A stretch of DNA of 64,000 nt, taken from assembly GCA_030348385.1 (NCBI GenBank), contig JAUCFP010000006.1, forward strand, positions 4,491,501 to 4,555,500. Reading direction: 5' to 3'. Positions 18,887 to 28,841 of the stretch are shown one piece after another. The translations under genes and the position numbers were made by a program. The first letter of the stretch is position 1, and each line of letters begins with the position of its first letter. Under the pieces are notes generated by a model. The model saw nothing but the letters and a program-made list of their open reading frames with translations, was not told where the DNA came from and searched no databases. This DNA is from Cytobacillus sp. NJ13 (GTDB lineage: Bacteria > Bacillota > Bacilli > Bacillales > Cytobacillaceae).

Positions 18887-18920
18887 ACGGTGAAGTGGTA
18901 CGATTACTTCACCGTTATTT
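18887..18920 (+). terminator. Intra-operon hairpin between ytxH and ytxJ
   Basis: Perfect ten-bp stem ACGGTGAAGT (18887-18896)/ACTTCACCGT (18906-18915) followed by TATTTA. The weak T-tract suggests partial termination or an mRNA-stabilising hairpin. Confidence 0.55.
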
Positions 18921-18967
18921 ACTTTAAAGAGCGAGGCTTTGCCTGGCTTAGTTGTGGAGGCAAGAAA

Positions 18968-19297
18968 ATGAAAAAATTTGATAGCCATGAAGCATTTGAT
19001 CAAGCAGTAGAATCAGGAGAGCAGCTGCTGATTTTAAAACACAGTTCCACTTGCCCGGTAAGCGGAGCAGCGTATGAAGAATATGAAAGCTTTGTGAAAG
19101 AGCATCAAGATGTAAATGCTTATTACTTAGTTGTTCAGGAAGATCGTCCTTTGTCAAATCACATTGCAGAAGCTTTTCATATCAAACATGAGTCACCTCA
19201 GGCCATCCTATTTAATAATGGAGATGTTGCCTGGCATGCATCACATTGGAAGATTACATATGATTCCCTGGTGAATGCTGTGAAAGAAAACAGATAA
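18968..19297 (+). CDS. ytxJ: YtxJ bacillithiol-system redox protein
   Basis: This 109-residue thioredoxin-fold protein has a monothiol motif HSSTCPVSGAA (Cys29), as in the YtxJ family thought to act as a monothiol bacilliredoxin-like protein with bacillithiol. The cis-proline region ESPQAILFNNG is present near 78-88. The ATG at 18968 follows GGAGG; a longer frame starting at 18890 spans the hairpin upstream and is unlikely. It closes the SigB-type operon, and a terminator follows at once. Confidence 0.88.
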   Translation: MKKFDSHEAFDQAVESGEQLLILKHSSTCPVSGAAYEEYESFVKEHQDVNAYYLVVQEDRPLSNHIAEAFHIKHESPQAILFNNGDVAWHASHWKITYDSLVNAVKENR

Positions 19298-19322
19298 AAC
19301 CCATCCAATCGGATGGGTTTTT
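19296..19322 (+). terminator. ytxJ terminator
   Basis: AAAACCCATCC-aatc-GGATGGGTTTTT directly at the ytxJ stop. Confidence 0.9.
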
Positions 19323-19348
19323 GCTATCAAACAAGAAAATATAAAATT

Positions 19349-19492
19349 TTTTAAACGTCGATAACTGTCTAGCGCAAGCAGCCTGCCCCCTCGAGGTCAT
19401 TGTCGGGGGTGAGCACCCAGTGTAGAGCTTCCTTGGTTGTTCTTCACAGGAACAAGCGTTTTTGGCTTGTTCCGAAGGCGCTTCCGCTTTTC
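19349..19492 (+). repeat. Dispersed hairpin repeat, copy D with insertion
   Basis: Begins with CGATAACTGTCTAGCGCAAG and CCCCCTCGAGG and ends with AAGGCGCTTCCGCTTTTC, but carries about 65 extra bases in the distal half. These contain a separate hairpin, GGAACAAGC (19448-19456) with GCTTGTTCC (19464-19472). It fills the gap between convergent ytxJ and the FtsA-like gene. Confidence 0.8.
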
Positions 19493-21670
19493 TTATATAT
19501 AGTTTACATTTGAATTTTTATTATTTATGGCAGGCCACACGATTTTGAGGTGATCACCAGGCTCTACAGGTTCATGAAAAGATGTCTTTTCCCCATTTTT
19601 CAAGAGAACGAAGCTTCCGGAAGATGCTGCAGGCATATCTACACTAACATGGCTGAAGACATCCTGGAAAATAAAGGGGGGCATTGGTTTTTTCACGAGT
19701 GTAATGGCATCTCCAGCATGAATCGGATCATCTTCGGTGAGGACAGTTCCTTCTCTCTGAAATTCAAGTATTCCCCTGGAAAGCTCTAATTTTTTACCGT
19801 TAAACATGACCGGGATCCTTTGATGAAGTGACAGCTGCTTAATATCTGCTAATTCCTTTACTGTTAGTGTGCTTCTTTTTTCAATTCGCAGGTTGTCACC
19901 ATCGTCTACTATGCTATGATAATTCGCCTCAAGGCCGTTTTTAAAAAGCTTTCCGGTATGGCGAGGCAGAAATGTCTCTTTTTCATTAATGCTGATTCTA
20001 AAAGGCGTAAGCTCGTTTAATAAATCGTTTAGGTTTAAAATTCTTAAGGTTTCTTCAAACGTTTCCGGAATCCTGCACTCCACCTTATCCCGATCAGCAA
20101 TGATCTGCTCAAGCGAGACCGCTTTTTCATTACAGGTAATAGCAGGCTGGATTGTGTACTGCTTTCCGTTAATAGTGATTGACTTTTCCGGAACTTCATC
20201 AATCAAATCTTTTATGCGGACTTCAGCAGGCACTCCGTCTCGTCCTCTTGAAGCAGTAATGATATCCCCTGATTTAATTTCTTCATCCAAAGCACTTGTA
20301 AGGCTGTTGCGTTTGATGACAGGAGCTTCTCCATGGCTTCCCGGAATCGTAACGCTTTGCCCATTTAGTTGGACTATCATGGCGAGTCCGGGCTTCCCGT
20401 AAAGCTTATTCATTTTTATGCCTGCTGCCAGGAGACAATCCCCAACTGTCAGGTTCTTGACCTCGAATAGCCTGACAGGCTGATCGTTGACGTAAACTGT
20501 ACAATATTGGACCGGAGCTTTTTTAGCAGCGATGGCTATTCCTATTGGGGTGACAAGTTCGGGGCCTCTGTCTGTAAAATCCGGTAAATTCAGCCCGCTT
20601 ATGGCATCAATTCCCCTAATTGCGACTCTATTCGCTGGAAGGCCCAATCTTTGCGCTATCCTTTCAGGAAGTCCAGGTGTTAAGCTCCCGCCCCCTACCA
20701 GCATGACGGCTTTGGGTGGCCTATTATTCAGCTGCAGAATTTCATCGCAGATGGAATTTGTCAAACGTTCAAGCGCAGGAGAAATTTTTTCAATTGTCTC
20801 TTCCCTGCTGACTTCTGTCTGGAAGCCGAGAATATCCGTGACAGTAATTGTATCCGATAAATGCAAATCTCTCTTTGCCTTTTCGGCTAAAGGAAAGTCC
20901 AGCAGAAGCTGGTCACTGATTGCTTCAGTTATCTCATCGCCTGCTACAGGCACCATTCCATAAGCAGTAACTGTGCCCATATCTGTAATGGCAATATCGG
21001 ATGTTCCGGCACCGATATCAACAAGAGCAACATTCAGCCTTCTCATCGAAGGAGGAATCAGCACATTAATAGCTGCGATTGGCTCAAGTGTCAAAGCTTC
21101 CATTTCCAGGCCAGCCCTTTGAAGAGCTGAAATTAGTGACTCCACTACAACCTTGGGCAGGAAAGTAGCAATGATTTCAACGGATGCTTCATCCCCCTGC
21201 TGATCAATCAGACTGCCGATTTCTTCTCTGTCAAGACGATAGTATAAAACGGAATATCCAACACAATAGTAATAATAGCTTTTTTCAGTTTCATGCAGTT
21301 CAGCAGCCATTGCCTGTGCCTGCTGAACTGCACTTAATTCAAGGTGAAGTATATCCTGCTTTTGCAACATCGGTTTTCCTTTAATACTGATAGCTGTTTC
21401 AGATCTTTCTGTTTTTAAAGCCCTGCCTGCCGCTGCAACGCACACTTTTTTTAATGGGCCGTGTTTTGCTTCTAGTTCATCCCTGATTTCTGCTATAATT
21501 TTTGATACAGCCAGTACGTCATGGATCTGTCCATCGAGCATGGCCCTTTCTGCATGCTCCTTAATCACGATGTCTTTCACATGATATTGCCCGCCGTTTT
21601 CTTCGAGAATAATTCCAACCACCGTGCGGGTGCCGATATCCAGTGCAAAAAGCTTTTTTTGTTCGTCCAA
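19493..21670 (-). CDS. Large FtsA-like actin-family protein
   Basis: The first roughly 390 of 725 residues have the FtsA/MreB/Hsp70 actin-like ATPase pattern: FALDIGTRTVVGII (8-21), LVDIGAGTSDIAIT with phosphate contacts (about 216-229), and MLVGGGSLTPGLPERIA (about 324-340). The remaining 330 residues are not found in classical FtsA and appear to hold several similar small beta-rich modules such as VYVNDQPVRLFEVKNLTVGD and ITINGKQYTIQ. No membrane segment or FtsA-type C-terminal amphipathic helix is evident. The start is a TTG with AAGGTG seven bases upstream. It is encoded alone between ytxJ and aroA. A role in division or the envelope is inferred from the fold only. Confidence 0.8.
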   Translation of the reverse strand: MDEQKKLFALDIGTRTVVGIILEENGGQYHVKDIVIKEHAERAMLDGQIHDVLAVSKIIAEIRDELEAKHGPLKKVCVAAAGRALKTERSETAISIKGKPMLQKQDILHLELSAVQQAQAMAAELHETEKSYYYYCVGYSVLYYRLDREEIGSLIDQQGDEASVEIIATFLPKVVVESLISALQRAGLEMEALTLEPIAAINVLIPPSMRRLNVALVDIGAGTSDIAITDMGTVTAYGMVPVAGDEITEAISDQLLLDFPLAEKAKRDLHLSDTITVTDILGFQTEVSREETIEKISPALERLTNSICDEILQLNNRPPKAVMLVGGGSLTPGLPERIAQRLGLPANRVAIRGIDAISGLNLPDFTDRGPELVTPIGIAIAAKKAPVQYCTVYVNDQPVRLFEVKNLTVGDCLLAAGIKMNKLYGKPGLAMIVQLNGQSVTIPGSHGEAPVIKRNSLTSALDEEIKSGDIITASRGRDGVPAEVRIKDLIDEVPEKSITINGKQYTIQPAITCNEKAVSLEQIIADRDKVECRIPETFEETLRILNLNDLLNELTPFRISINEKETFLPRHTGKLFKNGLEANYHSIVDDGDNLRIEKRSTLTVKELADIKQLSLHQRIPVMFNGKKLELSRGILEFQREGTVLTEDDPIHAGDAITLVKKPMPPFIFQDVFSHVSVDMPAASSGSFVLLKNGEKTSFHEPVEPGDHLKIVWPAINNKNSNVNYI

Positions 21671-21767
21671 AGCAGTACACCTTCTTTGTAAATGTCATAG
21701 AATGCTTATATAATGCCCTAAAACTGCTTTATCACTTAAAAGCGTTTAATTAATAAAGAAATTTTTC

Positions 21768-21796
21768 GTGACATGTCTGAATAATTCATATATAAT
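21768..21796 (+). promoter_or_regulatory. SigA-type promoter of aroA
   Basis: GTGACA (21768-21773), 17-bp spacer, TATAAT (21791-21796). It leaves a leader of about 145 nt before the aroA ATG. Confidence 0.7.
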
Positions 21797-21948
21797 AACC
21801 CTAATTATAAAAAATGTATCACATATCCAGAGGCCGTAAAAGAGAAAGATGGAAATGTTTAACGCTGTGCGCATTTAAATGCGTGCTATGTGCATACATC
21901 CTGAAACCAACACGGCTTAAATTTAGATTCGAAAGGAAGGGACAGGAA

Positions 21949-23025
21949 ATGAGCAATAAAGAGCTAGATAAACTTCGCGATCGAGTGGATGAGCTGAATC
22001 TCCAGCTTTTAGCTTTGATCAATGAAAGAGCAGAACTTGTTCAGGAAATCGGAAGAGTAAAGGAAACACAAGGGGTTTATCGTTATGATCCTGTCCGAGA
22101 ACGCAAGATGCTGGACTTGATAAAAGAGCATAATGACGGTCCTTTTGAAAATTCAACAATTGAGCATATGTTCAAGGAAATTTTTAAAGCAGGTCTTGAA
22201 CTTCAAAAAGATGATCATAGAAAAGCGCTTCTTGTTTCACGCAAAAAGAAGCCTGAAAATACAATTGTAGACTTAAAGGGTGAAAAAGTAGGGGACGGCA
22301 ATCCTCATCTTGTTTTTGGCCCTTGTGCAGTGGAATCTTATGAGCAGGTTGCAACTGTTGCTGAAGCTGTAAAAGCAAAAGGTCTTAAGCTCCTTCGCGG
22401 AGGCGCATATAAACCAAGAACATCGCCATATGATTTCCAGGGGCTTGGCCTTGAAGGTCTAAAAATCTTAAAAAGAGTGGCAGATGAATACGATTTGGCA
22501 GTTATTTCTGAAATCGTAAGCCCTAATGATATTGAAACGGCTGTAAATTATATTGATGTCATTCAAATAGGGGCAAGAAACATGCAAAACTTCGAGCTAT
22601 TAAAAGCAGCGGGGGCTGTAAACAAACCAGTTCTTTTAAAGCGCGGGATTGCAGCTACAATTGAAGAATTCATCAATGCTGCGGAATATATCATGTCTCA
22701 GGGGAATGGACAGATCATCCTATGTGAGCGCGGAATCCGCACATACGAACGTGCAACACGCAATACACTGGACATTTCGGCTGTGCCAATTCTTAAGCAG
22801 GAAACACATTTGCCAGTACTGGTTGACGTTACGCATTCAACTGGCCGCAGAGATTTGCTTCTTCCAGCAGCAAAAGCAGCGCTGGCAATCGGCGCAGATG
22901 GCGTAATGGCAGAAGTTCATCCTGACCCGGCAGTTGCCCTTTCAGATTCAGCGCAGCAAATGGATTTGAATCAATTTGATCAGTTTATGGCTGAACTTCA
23001 ATCTTCAGCATTGCTGAGAGTATAG
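21949..23025 (+). CDS. aroA: Bifunctional chorismate mutase / DAHP synthase
   Basis: This enzyme joins phosphoenolpyruvate and erythrose 4-phosphate to form DAHP, the first step of aromatic amino acid synthesis. Its N-terminal AroQ-type chorismate mutase domain (residues 1 to about 85, with [20 protein letters not shown]) gives activity and feedback sensing by prephenate. The DAHP synthase domain follows, with FGPCAVES near 123, [13 protein letters not shown] near 148, and DVTHSTG near 296. The 358 residues equal the B. subtilis length. AGGAAGGGACAGGAA precedes the ATG at 21949; the longer upstream frame has no site. It is sometimes called AroG. Confidence 0.95.
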   Translation: MSNKELDKLRDRVDELNLQLLALINERAELVQEIGRVKETQGVYRYDPVRERKMLDLIKEHNDGPFENSTIEHMFKEIFKAGLELQKDDHRKALLVSRKKKPENTIVDLKGEKVGDGNPHLVFGPCAVESYEQVATVAEAVKAKGLKLLRGGAYKPRTSPYDFQGLGLEGLKILKRVADEYDLAVISEIVSPNDIETAVNYIDVIQIGARNMQNFELLKAAGAVNKPVLLKRGIAATIEEFINAAEYIMSQGNGQIILCERGIRTYERATRNTLDISAVPILKQETHLPVLVDVTHSTGRRDLLLPAAKAALAIGADGVMAEVHPDPAVALSDSAQQMDLNQFDQFMAELQSSALLRV

Positions 23026-23040
23026 CCATCTAAATATGAA

Positions 23041-23072
23041 GAGCCTTCTGCCAGTTGCAGAAGGCTCTTTTT
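23041..23072 (+). terminator. aroA terminator
   Basis: Ten-bp perfect stem GAGCCTTCTG/CAGAAGGCTC followed by TTTTTCT. Confidence 0.92.
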
Positions 23073-23275
23073 CTCATTTAAAGTGCAAATTTAAGTTTTT
23101 TTCAAAAATACAAGCCTTGACATTGCGGCAAATCCTGGACTGTCGTATGATTAAATACATAATTGTACATGTGTAACCACTCACAAATTAGGATAAAAAA
23201 TGAGTAGGTTACGCCGTGTTGCTGTAAAATATACAGTAATAGAAGTGACCGCTATTTAAAGAAGGAGTGTCAGTA

Positions 23276-24274
23276 ATGAATGTAACAATATACGATGTGG
23301 CAAGAGAAGCGAATGTATCAATGGCAACGGTTTCTCGTGTTGTAAATGGCAACCCGAATGTTAAACCTGCAACAAGAAAAAAAGTAATGGAAGTAATTGA
23401 CCGGCTTGGGTACCGCCCCAACGCGGTTGCAAGAGGATTGGCAAGCAAGAAAACTACTACAGTAGGTGTGATTATTCCCGATATCTCCAGCACCTTTTTT
23501 GCAGAATTGGCAAGGGGCATTGAGGATATTGCGACAATGTATAAATATAATATCATTCTCAGCAACTCCGACCAAAATATTGAAAAAGAGCTGCACTTGC
23601 TCAATACTATGCTCGGGAAACAGGTAGATGGAATAGTCTTCATGGGCGGCAATATTACGTCCGAGCATGTTGAAGAGTTTGAAAAGTCACCAGTTCCGAT
23701 CGTACTGGCTGGCTCTATTGAAGAAACAGGCAAAATCCCATCTGTAAATATTAATTATGAACAGGCAGCATTTGATGTGACCAAGTCATTTATTGAAAAA
23801 GGCCATAAAGATGCTGCTATCGTGGTGGGCCCTCTCCGAGAGCCGATTAATCAGGAAAAAAAGCTTGCAGGCTATAAGCGGGCATTGGAAGAAGCTGAGG
23901 TGCCCTTCCGCGATGAATTGGTGGTTGAAGGAGATTATACGTACGATTCAGGTATAGAAGCCTTTGAAAAGCTGCTTGAGGCAGATCCGCGTCCAACCGC
24001 TATTTTTGCAGGATCTGATGAAATGGCATTGGGAATTGTCCACGGGGCGGAGGATAAAGGGTATAATATCCCGAAAGACTTTGAGGTCATCAGCTCTGAC
24101 AATACCAGATTGGCATTAATGGTCCGTCCTCAGCTGACATCAGTCGTACAGCCTTTGTATGATATTGGTGCAGTTGCCATGAGATTGCTTACGAAACTTA
24201 TGAATAAGGAATCAGTCGATGAGCAAATTGTTGTACTCCCTCACCGAATTGAAGAACGAAGCTCAACAAAATAA
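23276..24274 (+). CDS. ccpA: Catabolite control protein A (CcpA)
   Basis: CcpA is the LacI-family master regulator of carbon catabolite control, binding cre sites with HPr-Ser46-P as partner. The 332 residues start with a LacI helix-turn-helix ([21 protein letters not shown], residues 4-24) and hinge helix (PNAVARGLA near 50), then a periplasmic-binding-protein-like core with [19 protein letters not shown]. The length and the aroA-ccpA-motP context match B. subtilis. AAGGAG sits eight bases before the ATG at 23276. Likely targets in this window are the cre-like sites at acuA/acsA, ackA, ytnP and the methionine gamma-lyase gene. Confidence 0.96.
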   Translation: MNVTIYDVAREANVSMATVSRVVNGNPNVKPATRKKVMEVIDRLGYRPNAVARGLASKKTTTVGVIIPDISSTFFAELARGIEDIATMYKYNIILSNSDQNIEKELHLLNTMLGKQVDGIVFMGGNITSEHVEEFEKSPVPIVLAGSIEETGKIPSVNINYEQAAFDVTKSFIEKGHKDAAIVVGPLREPINQEKKLAGYKRALEEAEVPFRDELVVEGDYTYDSGIEAFEKLLEADPRPTAIFAGSDEMALGIVHGAEDKGYNIPKDFEVISSDNTRLALMVRPQLTSVVQPLYDIGAVAMRLLTKLMNKESVDEQIVVLPHRIEERSSTK

Positions 24275-24291
24275 TGGACTTGCCGATATAA

Positions 24292-24374
24292 CAGAAAAGC
24301 GGAAGCGCCTCGACCAGCCCCGATAAGCGCTGGACCAAAGTGACTCGAAGGGCTAGGCGCTGCAGCTAGACAAA
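24292..24374 (-). repeat. Dispersed hairpin repeat, copy E (inverted)
   Basis: Reverse-strand copy: GAAAAGCGGAAGCGCCTCGA at the left and GGCGCTGCAGCTAGACAAAG at the right, with AGCGCCT/AGGCGCT stem. It directly follows ccpA. Confidence 0.8.
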
Positions 24375-24380
24375 GGGAAG

Positions 24381-24416
24381 AAAGAGAAGCGCCTTAATTA
24401 GAAGGCGTTTCTTTCT
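24381..24416 (+). terminator. ccpA terminator
   Basis: GAAGCGCCTT (24386-24395) pairs with AAGGCGTTTC (24402-24411) with one wobble; T-rich tail follows. Confidence 0.8.
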
Positions 24417-24502
24417 GCCAATTTTAGCTATCGTACCTGTTTTCGAGGACATAAATAAACCATTAGACAAAGGCAATTCGCAATGGATCAGGGAGAGAGA
24501 GT

Positions 24503-25321
24503 ATGAGAAAGTTTGATATTTTAACACCGGCAGGGTTAATGGTGGGGCTTGCTATGCTGATTTTTGGAATCATGTGGAATGGAGGAGCTGATGGTTTTTT
24601 ATCCTTTGTTGACCCTTCTTCAATTCTTATTGTTTTGGGCGGTTTAATAGCCGGGCTGCTTGTAAGTTTTCCTTTAAAAGATATCAGGCATATGGCCACC
24701 GTTTTTAAGCAGGTTTTTTCCAGTGAAGAGCAAAGCGTTGGCGAGCTGATTGGAATTTTTGTCAAACTCTCTGAGCGTGCCCGGCGTGAAGGGCTGTTAT
24801 CGCTTGAGGCTGAAATCGAGAAGGTGGAAGATCCTTTCATACGCAAAGGCGTTTACCTGGCTGTGGATGGTATAGAGCCAGATGTCATTACTGACATTAT
24901 GAATGCCGAAATTATGGCGATGGAAGAGAGGCACAGAAAAGGGAGAAGCATTCTCGAAAGAGCCGGGGAGTACGCTCCGGCATGGGGAATGATAGGGACC
25001 CTGATCGGACTGGTTCTGATGCTGAAGAATTTGAATGATCCTTCCACACTTGGGCCCAATATGGCTCTTGCCTTACTGACTACTTTATATGGCTCCCTGC
25101 TGGCCAATCTGATTTTTCTGCCGATGGCGGCAAAGCTGGCTTTAAAGACAGAGAAGGAAGTTTTTTTGAAGCAGATTATTATTGAAGGGGTTATCGGTGT
25201 TCAATCCGGGCAGAATCCGAGAATATTGGAAGAAAAGCTGAGCGCCTTTTTATCCTCAGAAGAACGGAGAGATTTGGAGAAAGCTGTAAATGAGGGGGAG
25301 GCACTGGATTATGAAGCCTAG
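24503..25321 (+). CDS. motP: Flagellar stator subunit MotP
   Basis: MotP is the MotA-like half of the sodium-driven stator. The 272 residues have four membrane segments: two near the N terminus (about 8-26 and 34-52), a large cytoplasmic loop (about 60-150) for rotor contact, and two more at about 155-172 and 188-207. The assignment to MotP rather than MotA rests on the position directly after ccpA, as in B. subtilis, and the matching length. GGGAGAGAG precedes the ATG. It overlaps motS by 11 bp. Confidence 0.92.
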   Translation: MRKFDILTPAGLMVGLAMLIFGIMWNGGADGFLSFVDPSSILIVLGGLIAGLLVSFPLKDIRHMATVFKQVFSSEEQSVGELIGIFVKLSERARREGLLSLEAEIEKVEDPFIRKGVYLAVDGIEPDVITDIMNAEIMAMEERHRKGRSILERAGEYAPAWGMIGTLIGLVLMLKNLNDPSTLGPNMALALLTTLYGSLLANLIFLPMAAKLALKTEKEVFLKQIIIEGVIGVQSGQNPRILEEKLSAFLSSEERRDLEKAVNEGEALDYEA

Positions 25322-26048
25322 GAGAAGATCTCCGGAGCCTCCAAAAGGCGCCCCAAGATGGATGGTGACTTTCTCCGATCTCGTCACACTGATATTGGTA
25401 TTTTTTATTCTGTTGTTTTCGATGTCACAGATTGATTTAATGAAGTTTCAGGCATTATCCGATTCTTTCCGGGACAGGCAGGTGCTGGATTTCCAGCCGT
25501 CTATCATTCCTGCAGAGAACCCGGGACAAAATGAAGAAATAAAAGAAAATGAAGGCAGCGGGCAATCCGATTCGCTTGATGAGCTTCTGATGGAGATTCA
25601 GTCGTATCTGGATAAGAATGGATTAGAAAAAGTCATTGTGGCAAACAGGACGGAACGGGGGGTTGTTCTCGTTCTGCAGGAACAGGTTTTATTTGAATCC
25701 GGAGATGCAAGTCTGATAGACAGTTCCTATTCTTTTCTGGATAAAGTAGGAACCCTTTTAGCAAACATGCCAAACCTTGTGAAGGTGGAAGGACATACTG
25801 ATGACCGGCCCATAACTACTTACAGATATCCGTCCAATTGGGAGTTATCTGCTGCCAGGGCAAGTACTGTAATCAGATATCTAACAGAAAAGCATAATCT
25901 TGACAGTCATAGGTTTATGGCCGTCGGCTACGGGGAAACCCGTCCTATCGTTCCTAATTCCGGACCGGAGAATTGGGAGAAAAACAGGCGTGTTGAAATC
26001 ATTATTTCTGATCCGAAATTTAATGAAGATAACAATATTCATAATTGA
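25311..26048 (+). CDS. motS: Flagellar stator subunit MotS
   Basis: MotS is the MotB-like, ion-conducting and wall-anchoring half of the stator. A basic, proline-rich N terminus (1-17) leads to one membrane helix containing [19 protein letters not shown], in which Asp23 is the ion-binding residue. After a linker (about 60-95), an OmpA-like peptidoglycan-binding domain follows, with [10 protein letters not shown] and NWELSAARA motifs. The 245 residues match the family. The ATG at 25311 lies inside the motP end and follows GGGGGAGG. Sodium specificity is inferred from the family. Confidence 0.93.
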   Translation: MKPRRRSPEPPKGAPRWMVTFSDLVTLILVFFILLFSMSQIDLMKFQALSDSFRDRQVLDFQPSIIPAENPGQNEEIKENEGSGQSDSLDELLMEIQSYLDKNGLEKVIVANRTERGVVLVLQEQVLFESGDASLIDSSYSFLDKVGTLLANMPNLVKVEGHTDDRPITTYRYPSNWELSAARASTVIRYLTEKHNLDSHRFMAVGYGETRPIVPNSGPENWEKNRRVEIIISDPKFNEDNNIHN

Positions 26049-26049
26049 T

Positions 26050-26083
26050 AACAGGTCTGGTAATAGTCAGACCTGTTTATTTG
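26050..26083 (+). terminator. motPS terminator
   Basis: Nine-bp perfect stem ACAGGTCTG/CAGACCTGT followed by TTATTT. Confidence 0.85.
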
Positions 26084-26097
26084 TATATGCAGAAATG

Positions 26098-26131
26098 AAC
26101 AGCGGCCGGTAAAATGTTCCCGGCCGCTGTT
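26098..26131 (-). terminator. acuABC terminator
   Basis: Perfect 12-bp G/C-rich stem AACAGCGGCCGG/CCGGCCGCTGTT just past the acuC stop; the T-tract is weak on both strands. Confidence 0.65.
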
Positions 26132-26132
26132 C

Positions 26133-27305
26133 TTATAAAGATTCTGTCATAGATCTGTTCCGGATGGGATAAAGGACTTTGTCCACTGTCCGGGCATTTT
26201 TTTCAGTTATTTCACTCTTACGGGGGATAGGCTTATATAAATCAGCCGGATCGTCCCATTCCGGGGGAAGAGGGACAGGGGCGTGTTCTTTCCACTTGTT
26301 TATCCATTCCTCCGGCATATTGCCGTAACAATTCGAGTTTTCAGTCATTTCAAGCCATATCATGGCCCATGCCCGGGGAACAACCCTCCAAATATCATAA
26401 CCGCCGCCGCCGACGGCTATCCATTTCCCATCACAATATTCATGGGCAATTTCATGGGCCAGTTTCGGAATTTCCCTATAAACCTTTATAGTAGATGACA
26501 AATGGGTAAGAGGATCAAGATAATGTGCATCAGCACCATTTTGCGTCAGAATCACATCCGGTTTGAAAAATTCTGCAACCTCCCGAAAAGCTGTACGGTA
26601 TGCGTGAAGCCAAGAATCGTCTTCAGTAAATGCATCCACGGGAATATTAAAAGAGAATCCATATCCTTTCCCTTGTCCTCGTTCATTTACATTTCCGGTT
26701 CCGGGGAAAAGGTATCTGCCTGTTTCGTGAATAGACAAGGTGCATACATCCGGGTCATCATAAAATGACCATTGGACACCATCACCATGATGGGCATCTG
26801 TATCCACATACAGAATACGGGCTTTATACTTTTCCTGTATATATTTTATGGCTACGGAGCTATCGTTGTAGATGCAAAATCCAGAAGCTTTTCCCCGAAA
26901 ACCGTGGTGAAGGCCGCCGCCAAGGTGAAGTGCGTGCTTAGCACGTCCGCTCATGACTGCATCAACGGCTGCCAGAGTGCCTCCTACTAAAAGGGAGCTT
27001 GCTTCGTGCATGTTTGGAAAAATAGGTGTGTCTTCTGTTCCGAGACCATAGTTTTCGCCGATATCCTCAGGAAGCTGTCCCCGGCCGGCAAGCTTGACAG
27101 CATTCACATAATTAGGATCATGAATCAAGTGAAGCTCTTCATCGGAAGCCTGGCGCGGGGGAATAATATGACAGTCATCAATGGCATTAATATTTTTGAG
27201 CAAATCGAGTGTCAGTTTCAGCCTTATCTGATTAAAAGGATGATTTTTGCTGAATTTATAGTTCAGCAGGTCTTCCGAAAAAACAAATACTGAATCATGT
27301 GTCAT
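26133..27305 (-). CDS. acuC: Acetoin utilization protein / protein deacetylase AcuC
   Basis: AcuC is a class I/II histone-deacetylase-like zinc enzyme; in B. subtilis it deacetylates and reactivates acetyl-CoA synthetase AcsA. The 390 residues show the family zinc and charge-relay motifs: [23 protein letters not shown] (about 135-157), [13 protein letters not shown] (about 173-185) and LTQNGADAH (about 259-267), ending with AVGGGGYD. The start was set at the ATG at 27305, which overlaps the acuB stop as ATGA. It is third in acuABC, opposite its substrate gene acsA. Confidence 0.93.
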   Translation of the reverse strand: MTHDSVFVFSEDLLNYKFSKNHPFNQIRLKLTLDLLKNINAIDDCHIIPPRQASDEELHLIHDPNYVNAVKLAGRGQLPEDIGENYGLGTEDTPIFPNMHEASSLLVGGTLAAVDAVMSGRAKHALHLGGGLHHGFRGKASGFCIYNDSSVAIKYIQEKYKARILYVDTDAHHGDGVQWSFYDDPDVCTLSIHETGRYLFPGTGNVNERGQGKGYGFSFNIPVDAFTEDDSWLHAYRTAFREVAEFFKPDVILTQNGADAHYLDPLTHLSSTIKVYREIPKLAHEIAHEYCDGKWIAVGGGGYDIWRVVPRAWAMIWLEMTENSNCYGNMPEEWINKWKEHAPVPLPPEWDDPADLYKPIPRKSEITEKNARTVDKVLYPIRNRSMTESL

Positions 27306-27949
27306 AGTGAAATCCCCGGCAGACTGGGCCATAAAACATGGTGGCCTGCTTTTTTCAAATCTTCAACAACAAGCGTAGGGTTCATAGTCTGTACCCTTAT
27401 CACCAGTATTTTGTATTTATCATCCGTTTTGTCAGGATAAACAAGGACACTCTGAATATTTGCTTTTCTTTTGCAGATGACTTCAGCGATTTCAAACAGC
27501 ATGCCCGCCCTGTTTGGCACCTTCACTTCAATCTGCGAACCTGGCTGATGAGCTCCCGTCAATTGAACTAGCGTATGAAGCAAATCGGTTTCTGTGACAA
27601 TTCCAACCAGCTTATTATCGTTTAATATTGGCAGGCAGCCAATCCGCTGTTCATAAAAAACCGCAGCAATTTCTTCAGCAAAATCAAGAGGGTGTCCTGT
27701 GATGATATCTGTCTTCATAATCATTTTTAATGGCCGCTGCAGATCTTCCTTAAATAGTTCTGTATGAAAAATAGATGGTGTGGCATCACGAATGTCCCTA
27801 TCTGTTACAAGTCCCTGCAATTTGCCCGCTTCATCTGTTATAGGCAAATGCCGTATTCTTTTTTCGCTCATAATTCTTATGGCATCGGCAATGGTGTCTT
27901 CTTTTGACAAGGACGTGACATCCGTTTTCATAATTTCTTCAACAATCAC
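27302..27949 (-). CDS. acuB: AcuB, CBS-ACT domain protein
   Basis: AcuB has two CBS domains (residues about 1-60 and 75-135; [18 protein letters not shown] and [14 protein letters not shown] are typical edges) and a C-terminal ACT domain (about 140-210, [17 protein letters not shown]). Such proteins sense adenine nucleotides or amino acids; its precise part in acetoin/acetate metabolism is unclear. A GTG start at 27949 was chosen: AAGGAGG lies eight bases before it, and [11 protein letters not shown] matches the family N terminus. The 215 residues agree with the known length. It overlaps acuC by 4 bp. Confidence 0.92.
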   Translation of the reverse strand: MIVEEIMKTDVTSLSKEDTIADAIRIMSEKRIRHLPITDEAGKLQGLVTDRDIRDATPSIFHTELFKEDLQRPLKMIMKTDIITGHPLDFAEEIAAVFYEQRIGCLPILNDNKLVGIVTETDLLHTLVQLTGAHQPGSQIEVKVPNRAGMLFEIAEVICKRKANIQSVLVYPDKTDDKYKILVIRVQTMNPTLVVEDLKKAGHHVLWPSLPGISL

Positions 27950-28047
27950 TTTAAATGCCTCCTTATAAAATATATGGAGATGCATTCATGCCGAAAAAAT
28001 AGACTGAATACAGGCATGAATTATGTATTGACGCTGTTAATAAAGAT

Positions 28048-28680
28048 TTAATACATAAAGCGATTCATAAAGCGCAATCGGTCAAATTGCTGCACTGAAT
28101 CCTGGTCCACTCTTTTTCCGATGCGGGCCATTAGGCAATTTGCAGGATGAGAACTGATTTCAGGGTCATCTGTGGCATACCATTCAAGACCGCCTGCATT
28201 CATCATCTTTTCCATGATTTTTCGATATTCCCATACATTCAGGCCAGTTCCTTTTAAATCCCAATGCCAATAATATTCAGTCGTTATAACGATATAGTCT
28301 TCCATTGCGTCATCCATCATGGATACTTTCAGCAGGTTCTTGCCTGTCCCTGAACCTCGGAAAGCAGGGATCACTTCTATTGCACCCAATTCTATTAAAT
28401 TATCCATTTTCCCTTCAGACCAGCGCTCAAGAGGGTCTGGATACAAGTAAGTAACATAGCCGACAATGGTATGTCTGTCACGGGCCACTATAATTCTTCC
28501 CTCCGGCAATCCCGCAATTTCAACCAGGGCTTTATGCTGCTGAGCCGGAGGCCTGAAAGCAACAAGATCTTTATGAAACTCATAATCTGCCAATTTTTCA
28601 GGTGAAATTGGCCCCTCAATGATTAATTTTCCATTGGATGTTTTTAATTCTTTTGCATTATACGTTCTTTTATGTTCCAT
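28048..28680 (-). CDS. acuA: AcsA acetyltransferase AcuA
   Basis: AcuA is a GNAT-family N-acetyltransferase that acetylates the active-site lysine of AcsA and switches it off. The 210 residues equal the B. subtilis length. The acetyl-CoA-binding region LGAIEVIPAFRGSGTGKNLL (about 97-116) contains the R-G-x-G-x-G/A pattern. GGGCGGTGA precedes the ATG. It leads the acuABC operon and is divergent from acsA, from which it is separated by 224 bp holding a cre site. Confidence 0.94.
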   Translation of the reverse strand: MEHKRTYNAKELKTSNGKLIIEGPISPEKLADYEFHKDLVAFRPPAQQHKALVEIAGLPEGRIIVARDRHTIVGYVTYLYPDPLERWSEGKMDNLIELGAIEVIPAFRGSGTGKNLLKVSMMDDAMEDYIVITTEYYWHWDLKGTGLNVWEYRKIMEKMMNAGGLEWYATDDPEISSHPANCLMARIGKRVDQDSVQQFDRLRFMNRFMY

Positions 28681-28718
28681 TTATTCACCGCCCAATAGAC
28701 ATGATCAATGTAATTTCT

Positions 28719-28754
28719 ATTATACATAAAAACACGGGGGATAAAGCGCTTTCA
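28719..28754 (-). promoter_or_regulatory. acuABC promoter with overlapping cre site
   Basis: On the minus strand TATAAT lies at 28719-28724. The expected -35 position (28742-28747) falls inside ATAAAGCGCTTTCA (28741-28754), which matches the cre consensus at 12 of 14 positions. CcpA repression of acuABC, and perhaps acsA, is expected from B. subtilis. Confidence 0.75.
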
Positions 28755-28841
28755 CATAATTTTCTGTGTAATTTAAAAAAGTTTGTGACAATTTGTTATT
28801 TGGTTCATAAGTAATTATTTTTCGCTGCAAAATTTTAAAAA

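Noticed and set aside
21814..21948. 45-residue N-terminal extension of AroA
   Set aside because: It starts without a ribosome-binding site close to the predicted promoter; the ATG at 21949 gives the known 358-residue length.
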